This document shows, piece by piece, positions 1 to 7,593 of a DNA stretch of 64,000 nt. Position numbers and translations under genes: made by a program. Source of the DNA: Burkholderiaceae bacterium (GTDB lineage: Bacteria > Pseudomonadota > Gammaproteobacteria > Burkholderiales > Burkholderiaceae_C); contig JADMJJ010000024.1 of NCBI GenBank assembly GCA_018780645.1, positions 149,013-213,012 on the forward strand, given 5' to 3'. The notes below the pieces were generated by a model. It searched no databases. It was not told the DNA's origin and worked only from the letters and a program-made list of their open reading frames with translations. Each line of letters begins with the position of its first letter. The first letter of the stretch is position 1.

Positions 1-1013
1 GCGTGCAGATCTCGGCCTACGAGGTCGATCTGTTCGGCCGTCTGCGCAGTTTGAGCGGCGCCGCGCTGGAGCGCTATCTGGCCGGTGTCGAGGGCAGCCG
101 CGCGGCGCAGATCAGCCTGGTGGCCCAGATCGCTAGCAGCTATCTGAGCCTGCGGGCCAACGAAGAGCTGCTGAGCCTCGCCGAGCAGACGCTGAAGACC
201 CGCGACGACTTCTACCGCCTGACCAAGCTGAAGAGCGACAACGGCGTCGCCTCCGGCCTGGACATGAGCGCGGCGACCTCCCAGGTCGAGGCGGCCCGCG
301 CCAGCCTGGCCCAGCAGCAGCGCCTGCGCGCGCTGGACCTGAATGCGCTGCAGCTGCTGGTGGGTCAGCCCCTGCCGCAGCTGTCGGGTGGCACGGCCTG
401 GAATGCGCAGGCGAATTTTCCAATGCTGGCCGATGTGCCGGCCGGCCTGCCGTCCGAGGTGCTGGTCAACAGGCCCGACATCCTGCAAGCTGAAGGCTTG
501 CTGAAGGCGGCCGAGGCCAATATCGCGGCGGCGCGGGCGGCCTTCTTCCCCAGCCTGACCTTGACCACCAGCCTGGGCACCGCCAGCTCGGAGCTGTCCA
601 AGTTGTTCAGCAACACGGTCTGGAGTTTTGCGCCGCAGCTCTTGATGCCGATCTTCGACTCGGGCCGCAACAAGGCCAATCTGGCCTCGGCCCAGGCCGG
701 GCGCGACATCGCCGTGGCGCAGTACGAGAAGGCGATACAGGTGGGCTTCCGCGAGGTCGCCGATGCGCTGGCCGGCCGCGCCACCTTGGCCGAACAACTG
801 CGCGCCACCCAGGCGCAGGCTCAGGCCGATGAGGACAGACTCAAGCTGGTGGATCTGCGTTTCCGCGCCGGTGCGTCGAACAGCCTGGAGCTGCTGGACG
901 CCCAGCGCTCACAGTTCGCGGCACGCCAGGCGGTGGTGCAGTTGCAGCTGGCCAGGGCCCAGAACAGCGTGCTGCTGTACAAGGCCCTAGGAGGCGGCTG
1001 GGCCGCGCAGTAG
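1..1013 (+). CDS. RND efflux outer membrane factor, NodT/TolC family (5' partial)
   Basis: This is the outer-membrane channel of a tripartite efflux system. It would join a periplasmic adaptor and an RND pump to expel drugs or metals. About 336 residues are visible. They start at the SYEVDLFGR-like motif that follows the first helical hairpin (here SAYEVDLFGRLRS) and continue through the second OEP repeat with VNRPDILQAEGLLKAAEANI and PIFDSGRNKANL, both typical of NodT-type factors. Full-length members have about 470-500 residues, so the lipoprotein signal and first part lie upstream of the window. The GTG at base 3 is probably internal. The pump and adaptor genes should be just outside on the left. 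Family call is firm; substrate unknown. Confidence 0.93.
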   Translation, partial: VQISAYEVDLFGRLRSLSGAALERYLAGVEGSRAAQISLVAQIASSYLSLRANEELLSLAEQTLKTRDDFYRLTKLKSDNGVASGLDMSAATSQVEAARASLAQQQRLRALDLNALQLLVGQPLPQLSGGTAWNAQANFPMLADVPAGLPSEVLVNRPDILQAEGLLKAAEANIAAARAAFFPSLTLTTSLGTASSELSKLFSNTVWSFAPQLLMPIFDSGRNKANLASAQAGRDIAVAQYEKAIQVGFREVADALAGRATLAEQLRATQAQAQADEDRLKLVDLRFRAGASNSLELLDAQRSQFAARQAVVQLQLARAQNSVLLYKALGGGWAAQ

Positions 1014-1017
1014 ACGA

Positions 1018-1374
1018 TCAACGGCCGTGGTGGCGGTGCGGCTTGTTGTCGCGCCACTCACTGCGGCGGTGGTCGCGCCGGTCCCAGTGCGGGTGATGGC
1101 GATGGCCGTGGCCGTAGGCCGGATAGACCACCGGCGCCGGGTAATAGACCACCGGGGCCGGACGGTATTGATAGACCGGTTGATATACGGGTTGATAGGC
1201 GGGCTGATAGACCACCGCCTGGCCCGGGTAGTTGCCCACCACGGTGCCCACATGGCCCACGCCGTTCAGCGGCGCATTGATGCCGACACTCCAGTAGACA
1301 TCTCTTGCCTGGGCGCTGCCGCAGGCCAGGCCGGCGGCCAGGACGGCGGCGGCGATGAAGGGGGTCTTGCTCAT
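1018..1374 (-). CDS. Small secreted Tyr/Pro/His-rich protein
   Basis: A 118-residue protein with a clear Sec signal peptide (MSKTPFIAAAVLAAGLACGSAQA). It is followed by VYWSVGINAPL, a tract of YQPAYQPVYQPVYQ repeats and Pro-Val-Tyr segments, and a His/Arg-rich tail (HGHRHHPHWDRRDHRR). I chose the ATG at 1374 because it begins the signal peptide and has an AAAGGAG ribosome site just upstream; a longer reading to 1536 has no such support. It ends 4 bp from the efflux gene, tail to tail. Similar small exported YXXP/His-rich proteins occur in many Burkholderiales without known function. The His tail could bind metal, but that is a guess. Confidence 0.75.
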   Translation of the reverse strand: MSKTPFIAAAVLAAGLACGSAQARDVYWSVGINAPLNGVGHVGTVVGNYPGQAVVYQPAYQPVYQPVYQYRPAPVVYYPAPVVYPAYGHGHRHHPHWDRRDHRRSEWRDNKPHRHHGR

Positions 1375-1535
1375 TTTGTGCAACTCCTTTGGGAAAGCCG
1401 GGCGCCCCAGCCTGCGGCGCCTGGGTGACCCAACGCGGGCCGGGGCCTGGCGGTTCACAGTGCAGAAGTAAAGCCTTGTAAGCGGCGTTCGCCCGGGCGC
1501 GGCGTCATAGCCTGCGTAAAATCGCGCAAACCCCA

Positions 1536-3389
1536 ATGGATTCCATGAACACGCCCAAGAAAACCCCTGGCGCCGATGCGGCGGCCGAGCACAAGCCCAC
1601 CAACTTCCTGCGCAGCATCATCGAGCGCGATCTCGAGGCCGATGTCTATGCCGGCCGACAGTGGGGTGGCCAGCCCGGTGACGCGGCGCTGCACCAGGCG
1701 GGCCAGCCCGATGTGGCCAAGGTGCGTTTGCGCTTCCCGCCGGAGCCCAATGGCTATCTGCATGTGGGCCATGCCAAGAGCATCTGCCTGAATTTCGGCC
1801 TGGCCAAGGACTATGGCGGCGTCTGCCATCTGCGCTTCGACGACACCAATCCTGAGAAGGAAGAGCAGGAGTACGTGGACTCCATCATCGACTCGGTCAA
1901 GTGGCTGGGCTTCGACTGGGAGTTCAACCAGCAGAGCCATCTGTTCTACGCCAGCAACTACTTCGACTTCATGTACCGGGCGGCCGAGTACCTGATCACG
2001 GCCGGCCTGGCTTACGTCGATGAGCAGACGCCCGACGAGATGCGGGCCAACCGCGGCGACTTCAACAGGCCCGGCACGGACAGCCCATTCCGCGCCCGCA
2101 GCCCGGACGAGAACCTGGCGCGCTTTCGCGAGATGCGCGATGGCAAGCATGCTGATGGCGCGATGATTCTGCGCGCCAAGATCGACATGGCCAGCCCGAA
2201 TATCAATCTGCGCGACCCGGCCCTGTACCGCATCCGCCGCGCCACCCACCACAACACCGGCGACACCTGGTGCATCTACCCGATGTACACCTACGCCCAC
2301 CCGATCGAGGACGCGCTGGAGCAGATCACGCACAGCATCTGCACGCTCGAATTCGAAGACCAGCGCCCCTTCTACGACTGGCTGCTGGAGCGGCTGGCCG
2401 AGGGCGGCCTCCTGGCCCATCCGCTGCCCAAGCAGTACGAATTCGCGCGCATGAACCTCACCTATGTGATCACCAGCAAGCGCAAGCTGCGCCAGCTGGT
2501 CGAGGACCAGCATGTCAGCGGCTGGGACGACCCCCGCATGCCCACCATCGCCGGCATACGCCGCCGCGGCTACACGCCCGAGGCGCTGCGCCTGCTCGAC
2601 ACCCGCACCGGTGCCAGCAAGAACAACACCTGGATCGACTACGCCTGGCTGGACATCGCGCTGCGCGACGATCTGGAGTCCAAGGCCCATCGCGCCATGG
2701 TCGTGCTGGACCCGATCAAGCTGGTGCTGACGAACTGGGCCGAGGTGTTCGGCAGCGAAGACCATCTCGAGGCCTGCAGCGCCCCGACGCTGCCGCCCAA
2801 GCCCGATGTGCCCGAGCTGCCGAAGCGCGAGTTCAAGCTGGGCGGTGAGGTCTGGATCGAGCGCGAAGACTTCATGGAAGTGCCGCTGAAGGGCTACCAC
2901 CGCCTCAGCCCGCCCCGCTACGACGGCGAGGGCAAGAGCATCGCCGGCAGCATGGCGCGGCTGAAGTACGGCTATGTGATCCAGTGCACCGGCCTGCGCA
3001 AGAACTTCGACGGCACGGTCGCCGAGATTCACGCCAAGATCCTGCCCGAGACCAAGAGCGGCACGCCGGGCGCCGACAGCGTCAAGGTCAAGGGTGTGCT
3101 GACCTGGGTCAGCGTGGCCGAGGGCCTGCCGGCCGAGGTGCGGCTGTACGACCGCCTGTTCACCGAAGCCCAGCCTGACCAGGGCGGCCGCGACTTCCTG
3201 ACCGTGCTCAACCCGGACAGCAAGAAGACTGTCACCGCCTATATGGAGCGCACCCTGGCCACCGCCAGGGCCGAGGACCGCTTCCAGTTCGAGCGCCACG
3301 GCTACTTCGTCGCCGACCAGAAGGATCACCGGGCCGACAAGCCGGTGTTCAACCGCATCACCGGCCTCAAAGACGGCTGGGCCAAGTAA
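1536..3389 (+). CDS. glnS: Glutaminyl-tRNA synthetase
   Basis: Class I aminoacyl-tRNA synthetase that charges tRNA-Gln with glutamine in the cytoplasm. The HIGH-type signature is PPEPNGYLHVGHAKS near residue 70 and the KMSKS-type loop is ITSKRKL near residue 315. The catalytic half is followed by the C-terminal anticodon-binding beta-barrels (KGVLTWVSVAEGLPAEVRLYDRLF). At 617 residues it is longer than the E. coli enzyme (about 554). Part of this is an N-terminal tail with a second ATG six bases from a third codon; MNTPKK at 1545 is an alternative start. There is no strong ribosome site. It is divergent from the small secreted protein, so both promoters lie in 1375-1535. Confidence 0.97.
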   Translation: MDSMNTPKKTPGADAAAEHKPTNFLRSIIERDLEADVYAGRQWGGQPGDAALHQAGQPDVAKVRLRFPPEPNGYLHVGHAKSICLNFGLAKDYGGVCHLRFDDTNPEKEEQEYVDSIIDSVKWLGFDWEFNQQSHLFYASNYFDFMYRAAEYLITAGLAYVDEQTPDEMRANRGDFNRPGTDSPFRARSPDENLARFREMRDGKHADGAMILRAKIDMASPNINLRDPALYRIRRATHHNTGDTWCIYPMYTYAHPIEDALEQITHSICTLEFEDQRPFYDWLLERLAEGGLLAHPLPKQYEFARMNLTYVITSKRKLRQLVEDQHVSGWDDPRMPTIAGIRRRGYTPEALRLLDTRTGASKNNTWIDYAWLDIALRDDLESKAHRAMVVLDPIKLVLTNWAEVFGSEDHLEACSAPTLPPKPDVPELPKREFKLGGEVWIEREDFMEVPLKGYHRLSPPRYDGEGKSIAGSMARLKYGYVIQCTGLRKNFDGTVAEIHAKILPETKSGTPGADSVKVKGVLTWVSVAEGLPAEVRLYDRLFTEAQPDQGGRDFLTVLNPDSKKTVTAYMERTLATARAEDRFQFERHGYFVADQKDHRADKPVFNRITGLKDGWAK

Positions 3390-3402
3390 ACCGGGAAGCT
3401 TC

Positions 3403-4257
3403 ATGCGCATAGACATCGGCCAGGGCGTACGCCTGTTTGTTGACATCCAGGGCCCGGGTCTCGTGCCCGACGGACCGACGTTGCGCGAGAAGCCGACACT
3501 GATCTTGCTGCATGGCGGGCCGGGCTTCGACCACTCGGGCTTCAAGCCGGCCTTCTCTGCGCTTTCCGATATCGCCCAGATCGTCTACTACGACCACCGC
3601 GGCCACGGCCGCAGCGACCGCCGGCCACGCGAGGAATGGACGCTGGACACCTGGGCCGATGACGTGGTGCGGCTCAGCGATGCGCTGGGCATCGTCAAGC
3701 CCATCGTGCTGGGCCAGTCCTTCGGCGGCTTTGTCGCCCAGCATTACCTGGCTCGCCACCCGGGCCATGCGGCCAAGGTCGTGCTGTCCAGCACCTCGCC
3801 GCATATGGCGCTGGAGCGCAAGCTGGCCATGTTCGAGCGCTTCGGGGGCCTGCGCGCCCGCGAGGTGGCGCAGCAGTTCTGGACCCGCCCCACGACCGAA
3901 ACCTGGGCTCCGTACTGGGACGTCTGCCACACGCTCTACAACCAGAAGCCGCCACCGAACGGTGACGCCGCGGCGCGGACCATCCACCACAACGACATCC
4001 TGTTCCACTTCGCCGGCGGCGAAATGCAGACGCTGGACCTGCTGCCGGGCCTGGCCCGGGCGCAATGCCCGGTGCTGGTGATGGCCGGCGAGCAAGACCC
4101 CGTCTGCCCGCTGGCCGACTCGCAGGACATTGCCGCGGCGCTGCCGGCGCATCTCAGCCAGCTCGCCACGTTTGCCGGTTCAGGTCACGGCGCCTGGCGC
4201 GACGAGCCCGAGGCCGCGTTTGCATTGCTGCGGAGATTCATCCTGGCCGGCGACTGA
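3403..4257 (+). CDS. Alpha/beta hydrolase, proline iminopeptidase-like (S33)
   Basis: A 284-residue single-domain serine hydrolase. Visible are the oxyanion-hole motif LLHGGPGFDHS (near residue 37), the DHRGHGRSDR turn, the nucleophile elbow GQSFGG (near residue 106), a late acid in GEQDPVCPL and the catalytic histidine in GSGHGAWRDEP. The HGGPG motif is typical of peptidase family S33 (proline iminopeptidases and relatives), though many such proteins act on esters or amides. It starts 13 bp after glnS and may be read through from it. Its last 73 bp overlap the 3' end of the convergent SRPBCC gene. Family firm, substrate unknown. Confidence 0.88.
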   Translation: MRIDIGQGVRLFVDIQGPGLVPDGPTLREKPTLILLHGGPGFDHSGFKPAFSALSDIAQIVYYDHRGHGRSDRRPREEWTLDTWADDVVRLSDALGIVKPIVLGQSFGGFVAQHYLARHPGHAAKVVLSSTSPHMALERKLAMFERFGGLRAREVAQQFWTRPTTETWAPYWDVCHTLYNQKPPPNGDAAARTIHHNDILFHFAGGEMQTLDLLPGLARAQCPVLVMAGEQDPVCPLADSQDIAAALPAHLSQLATFAGSGHGAWRDEPEAAFALLRRFILAGD

Positions 4258-4724
4258 GCCCGCGGATAGCCCCGCTGCTCGATATCGTCGCGGTCCTCCA
4301 GCGCCGCGGCGGTCAGCTCCTTGCGTATCTGCGCGGCCAGCAGCGGCCGTAGCAGACCGCCGATCACCGGCGGTAGCGGCAGGCGGATGACGATGTCCAC
4401 CAGGGTGCCCGCGCGCCCTGACTGCATCTCGGGCAGAAATCGGAACTGCAGCGAGCCGCCGGCGTTGAAGCCTTCGACCGAGCGGTCCAGCATGCTGCCG
4501 TCGGCCTCGATCCGGCGCTCGAACACATCGCGCTGCTTGATGCCCAGCAGTCGCACCTCCTGCACGTAGCGGGCGCTGGAGCCTTGCCGCTCCAGAACCT
4601 CGAAGTGCAGCTTGGGATGCACATTGGCGTGGATGTGATGGTCCAGATCGGCGAACTGGGCGCGCACGGTGGCCGGGGGCGAGGCAATCCACTGCTGGTG
4701 TTGCACTTCGACGAATTGGGGCAT
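4185..4724 (-). CDS. SRPBCC-family (START-like) protein
   Basis: A 179-residue protein with the pattern of a small-molecule binding START/SRPBCC fold. An N-terminal beta strand and helix (VQHQQWIASPPATVRAQFADLDHH) are followed by alternating strands such as FEVLERQGSSARYVQEV and a long C-terminal amphipathic helix (GLLRPLLAAQIRKELTAA). A repeated GYP-RAQSPARMN tail runs into the 3' end of the hydrolase gene, giving a 73-bp convergent overlap that is unusually long for two real genes. Start ATG 4724 has GGAGCC upstream. It is divergent from the cupin/sigma module and shares the intergenic region holding paired ATCCGGAT palindromes. Ligand unknown. Confidence 0.7.
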   Translation of the reverse strand: MPQFVEVQHQQWIASPPATVRAQFADLDHHIHANVHPKLHFEVLERQGSSARYVQEVRLLGIKQRDVFERRIEADGSMLDRSVEGFNAGGSLQFRFLPEMQSGRAGTLVDIVIRLPLPPVIGGLLRPLLAAQIRKELTAAALEDRDDIEQRGYPRAQSPARMNLRSNANAASGSSRQAP

Positions 4725-4775
4725 GGCGGGCTCCTTGGCTGAAAAGTAGGGGCTCAGCGAATACGAGGCCAGGGG

Positions 4776-4811
4776 CGATCCGGATTCATCAAGCGGTTTG
4801 CATCCGGATCG
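4776..4811. promoter_or_regulatory. Pair of ATCCGGAT palindromes between divergent genes
   Basis: CGATCCGGAT at 4776-4785 and its exact reverse complement ATCCGGATCG at 4802-4811 are separated by 16 bp. The shared core ATCCGGAT is itself a perfect 8-bp palindrome, so the two copies sit 24 bp apart centre to centre. The element lies between the SRPBCC gene and the cupin gene that heads the ECF sigma module. It could be a two-site operator or a stem-loop; the regulator is not known. Confidence 0.5.
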
Positions 4812-4834
4812 TGCTTGGCTTCGTAGTAGCTCCC

Positions 4835-5230
4835 ATGAGCACGCCCAAGCCCCCCGCCGCCCTCAAGCAACGCCTGCTAGACCGGGTGGCCGACACCGAC
4901 GACTCGCACCTGACGATTGCGCTGGACGATGGCGGCTGGCAGCCGTGGCTCGACGGCGTCGAGATCAAGCCGCTGCACGAGGTGGACGGCGTGCTGTCCT
5001 ATCTGCTGCGGCTGGCCCCCGGCGCCACCCTGCCCGCGCACCGCCATCCGATCGATGAGGAGTGCATCGTGCTGGACGGTGTGCTGCGCGTAGGCAGCCA
5101 TATCGAACTGGGCCCGGGTGGCTACCACCTGGCCCACCAGGGGGCGCTGCATGCACGCATCAGCACGGCCAGCGGGGCGACGATCTTCTTGCGCGGCGCG
5201 ATACCGCAGGCCTGCCATGTGCTCGGCTGA
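4835..5230 (+). CDS. Single-domain ChrR-like cupin protein
   Basis: A 131-residue cupin. The metal-site pattern PAHRHPIDEECIVLDGVL and the downstream GPGGYHLAHQGALH strand closely resemble the C-terminal cupin of ChrR-type anti-sigma factors and of the larger cupin protein encoded 0.9 kb further on. I prefer ATG 4835 (MSTPKPPAALKQRLL) to the GTG at 4811; the helix LKQRLLDRV at its start recalls the anti-sigma N-terminal region. It precedes the ECF sigma gene by 117 bp, in the same direction. It may be a second sensor or a diverged paralogue of the anti-sigma cupin. Fold firm, role inferred. Confidence 0.8.
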   Translation: MSTPKPPAALKQRLLDRVADTDDSHLTIALDDGGWQPWLDGVEIKPLHEVDGVLSYLLRLAPGATLPAHRHPIDEECIVLDGVLRVGSHIELGPGGYHLAHQGALHARISTASGATIFLRGAIPQACHVLG

Positions 5231-5347
5231 CTCGGCCGATGGCGGCCCGGCCCTTGCGCCCGAGGCCATACCGAGCGACGATGCGCCAGCCGCGTTGATC
5301 GTTGACACGCAGCGGCGCCCCGGCGCCCCAACCGATGAGACGGCTCC

Positions 5348-6088
5348 ATGAACGCCACATCCTCTGTTCACACCCGCCTGCGCAGCCCGCCCCAACGGGC
5401 CAAGCTGGGCGATGCCGAATCGCCAGACCCGTTAGAGGCGCTGTTCGACGACCCGGCCGATCACCCGACTCCGGAGCTTCAGCACCAGCCGCCCGCCGGC
5501 TGCAAACCCTGTGCCGACGATGCCCAGCTGACCGCCTGGATGGCACAGATCGCCGAGCGCGACGAGCGCGCGCTGTCGGCGCTCTACGACGCCACCCTGA
5601 GCCGTGTCTACGGCCTGGTGCTGCGCATCGTGCGCCGGCCGGCCTGGGCAGAGGAGGTGGTCGAGGACACCTATTTCCAGGTCTGGCGCCAGGCGCTGCG
5701 TTTCGATGCCAGCCGTGGCCGCGCACTGACCTGGCTGCTGGGCATGGCCCGCTCGCGCGCCATCGATGCGCTCCGCCGCGAGTCCCGTTTCGATCACGAC
5801 ACCCTGGACGACGACGAGGCCCCGGCCCTGGTGGACACCGGCCTGCGCGGGCTGGATGAGGTGCTGGACCTGAGCCAGGGCCAGGCCACCCTGCAGCGGG
5901 CGCTGCTGGCCCTGGGCGCTCAGCCCCGGCAGCTGGTGGCCCTGGCCTTTCTGCGTGGGCTCAGCCACGAGGAGATAGCCGCCCGGACCGAGCTGCCGCT
6001 GGGCACAGTAAAGTCGCAGATCCGCCGCGCGCTGATCAGCCTGCGCGAGCTGCTCAACGAGCCCGGCGCCCAGGCGCTATCGGCCTGA
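5348..6088 (+). CDS. ECF-type RNA polymerase sigma factor
   Basis: A 246-residue sigma-70 family factor of the extracytoplasmic-function group. Sigma region 2 spans roughly residues 58-130 (ERALSALYDATLSRVYGL, then WAEEVVEDTYFQVWRQALRFD and ALTWLLGMARSRAIDALRR). Sigma region 4 spans about 185-235, with the helix-turn-helix EEIAARTELPLGTVKSQIRRAL. An unusual N-terminal extension of about 55 residues is Pro/Asp-rich and contains CKPC. The downstream gene, 8 bp away, encodes a double-cupin ChrR-like protein, so it belongs with ChrR-controlled ECFs, which often answer singlet oxygen or peroxide. The stimulus here is inferred from that family only. Confidence 0.92.
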   Translation: MNATSSVHTRLRSPPQRAKLGDAESPDPLEALFDDPADHPTPELQHQPPAGCKPCADDAQLTAWMAQIAERDERALSALYDATLSRVYGLVLRIVRRPAWAEEVVEDTYFQVWRQALRFDASRGRALTWLLGMARSRAIDALRRESRFDHDTLDDDEAPALVDTGLRGLDEVLDLSQGQATLQRALLALGAQPRQLVALAFLRGLSHEEIAARTELPLGTVKSQIRRALISLRELLNEPGAQALSA

Positions 6089-6096
6089 GAAACACC

Positions 6097-6948
6097 ATGA
6101 GCAAGCCACCCACCAATCCCTTGATGACTATCCGGCCGGCGCCTGATCCACTGGCCCATGAGCTGGGCACCCTGCTGGCCGAGCCGCTGGCCCAGGCCTG
6201 GCTGGCCCCTGAGCCGCCTTCAGCGCTGCGCCAACGGCTGCAAGAGCGCCTGGCCGCGGCACGCCAGGCAGAGGCCGCCATGTTCACCGTGCGGCGGCGC
6301 TCGGCTCCGCGCCAGCCCCTTGCCCCGGGCGTGACGGCGCAGACGCTGTACCGCGCCAAGGCCGGCCAGCCGCTTCGCCCCGGCGAGCCGCTGGGTGCGA
6401 CGCTGATCGAGCTGGCCGCCGGCGCGAGCTTCAACCCGGCCATGCTGAACAATGCCGCTCTGCACCGCGAGTGGTTGCTGCTGTCGGGCAGCACGATGCG
6501 GGGCGGCGAGCCGCTGTCGCAGCGCGACTATCACGTCACCCCGGCCGGCCATGGAGCGGCGCCATGGTCATCGGCCGAGGGCGCGTTGCTGTTCCTGCGC
6601 GAGTGCGACCTGCCGGCGCAGCCGGGCGATCAGCCCCTGACGGTGCGCGATGCCGAGGCCGGCTGGCCCGAGTTCGCGCCGGGCATACGCCGGCGCGTGC
6701 TGTGGCAGCGCGACGGCCAGGCCGCGCTGCTGTACTTCGCCGAGGCCGGCGCCCAGGTGCCCAATCACCGCCATGGCCATGACGAGGAATGCCTGATGGT
6801 CCAGGGCGAGCTGTTCCTGGACGACATCCTGCTGCAGACCGGCGACTATCAACTGGCCCCGGCCGGCACCGGCCACACCCTGACAGAAACCGATACCGGC
6901 GTGGTCATCTACGCCCACGGCGATCTGGATCTGCAGTTTGTCGGCTGA
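6097..6948 (+). CDS. ChrR-like double-cupin anti-sigma factor
   Basis: A 283-residue protein with a short helical N-terminus (LRQRLQERLAAARQAEAAMF, about residues 48-67) and two cupin domains (about 85-165 and 190-280). The second cupin carries an intact metal pattern, NHRHGHDEECLMVQGEL with GDYQLAPAGTGHT. The first has lost the HxH pair (SFNPAMLNNAALHREWLLL). The N-terminus lacks the HxxxCxxC zinc motif of the usual ChrR anti-sigma domain. By position, 8 bp after the sigma gene, it is very likely the anti-sigma factor that holds the ECF sigma until its cupin senses a signal. How it binds sigma without the zinc motif is open. Confidence 0.85.
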   Translation: MSKPPTNPLMTIRPAPDPLAHELGTLLAEPLAQAWLAPEPPSALRQRLQERLAAARQAEAAMFTVRRRSAPRQPLAPGVTAQTLYRAKAGQPLRPGEPLGATLIELAAGASFNPAMLNNAALHREWLLLSGSTMRGGEPLSQRDYHVTPAGHGAAPWSSAEGALLFLRECDLPAQPGDQPLTVRDAEAGWPEFAPGIRRRVLWQRDGQAALLYFAEAGAQVPNHRHGHDEECLMVQGELFLDDILLQTGDYQLAPAGTGHTLTETDTGVVIYAHGDLDLQFVG

Positions 6949-6956
6949 GCGTCGCC

Positions 6957-7187
6957 CTATCTACCGTGCCGGCTCTTGGCCTTGCGGCCATCCAGCTCCA
7001 GCAGCTGGGTCTTCAGCAGCGACAGCAGCACGCGTGCGGTCTCTTCGGTAAAGAGCAGGGCGCTGGTGGGTGCCTTGTCTTCGGGTGTGACGGCGGGCGC
7101 GATCAGGGCGTCCACATGCAGCTTGATCAGGCCATGGGCAAAGCTCTGGCTCTTCACCTTCTGCACTTCGATGTTGTAGGTCTTCAC
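6957..7187 (-). CDS. Small conserved-looking hypothetical protein
   Basis: A 76-residue soluble protein starting at GTG 7187 (MKTYNIEVQKVKSQSF). It has a strand-strand-helix look: two short beta segments, then FTEETARVLLSLLKTQLLEL as an amphipathic helix, and a basic tail (DGRKAKSRHGR). It has no Cys, no signal peptide and no known motif. It ends 8 bp from the anti-sigma gene, tail to tail. The coding reading is supported by balanced composition and by the compact fit between neighbours. I do not recognise the family. Confidence 0.6.
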   Translation of the reverse strand: MKTYNIEVQKVKSQSFAHGLIKLHVDALIAPAVTPEDKAPTSALLFTEETARVLLSLLKTQLLELDGRKAKSRHGR

Positions 7188-7230
7188 GGTGCGGTCCTAG
7201 GCAAAGCGCGAAGGTTACCGCAGGGACACC

Positions 7231-7494
7231 TCACCAGGCTTGATGACTGCCCATTCGGAAGCTCTCCACGCGCTGGCGTTCGGCCTCGCGCTGAGCCTTG
7301 GCCTCCAAATACATCCAGCATGGGGCGTTGATGTCGTCCAGCGTGTGCTCGCTCAGCTCGGTCAGCGCCAGGAGCTCGGTCTTCTCGCGCTGGCGCGCGC
7401 GCATTTGCGTCCACCGGCTCAGCAGACCGTTCAGCCAGCCGGCGGTCACCGGTTGCGGCGAAAGGGCTGGGCAGGTGCTTGCGGTGCTGGTCAT
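7231..7494 (-). CDS. DUF1127-like small protein
   Basis: An 87-residue protein with a central basic helix and the segment LLALTELSEHTLDDINAP. This resembles the YjiS/DUF1127 pattern in which a basic helix precedes LxxLsdhxLrDIGl. The start ATG 7494 has an AAGGAG site 7 bases upstream, which fixes the start. It is divergent from a GcvA-type LysR gene; LysR/DUF1127 neighbours recur in proteobacteria. Some DUF1127 proteins bind RNA and affect phosphate or metabolic adaptation. Expression is probably controlled by the neighbouring regulator through the inverted repeat in 7519-7593. Confidence 0.72.
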   Translation of the reverse strand: MTSTASTCPALSPQPVTAGWLNGLLSRWTQMRARQREKTELLALTELSEHTLDDINAPCWMYLEAKAQREAERQRVESFRMGSHQAW

Positions 7495-7518
7495 AGTCGG
7501 CTCCTTGGATAGTTCGTG

Positions 7519-7593
7519 CTGGTAAGCTTAGCCATCCAAAGTTAGCAATGGAATCGACTTGTTCTGCACTGGCTGGTCAGCTATGCTTACCAG
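7519..7593. promoter_or_regulatory. Divergent promoter region with perfect 9-bp inverted repeat
   Basis: CTGGTAAGC at 7519-7527 and GCTTACCAG at 7585-7593 are exact inverted copies. The right arm abuts the ATG of the LysR gene. Between them lies a second TTAGCC/GTTAGC-containing stretch. LysR regulators usually bind such separated sites in the shared promoter and repress themselves. The LysR gene has no clear ribosome site because the repeat occupies that position. Function inferred from position. Confidence 0.4.

Noticed and set aside
1494..1522. Sigma-70 promoter for glnS with TAAAAT as -10
   Set aside because: No acceptable -35 at 16-18 bp, and the implied leader would be only a few bases.
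1455..3545. 696-codon open reading on the minus strand opposite glnS
   Set aside because: Antisense artefact of GC-rich codon use; glnS is complete and unambiguous on the other strand, and the antisense protein has no family features.
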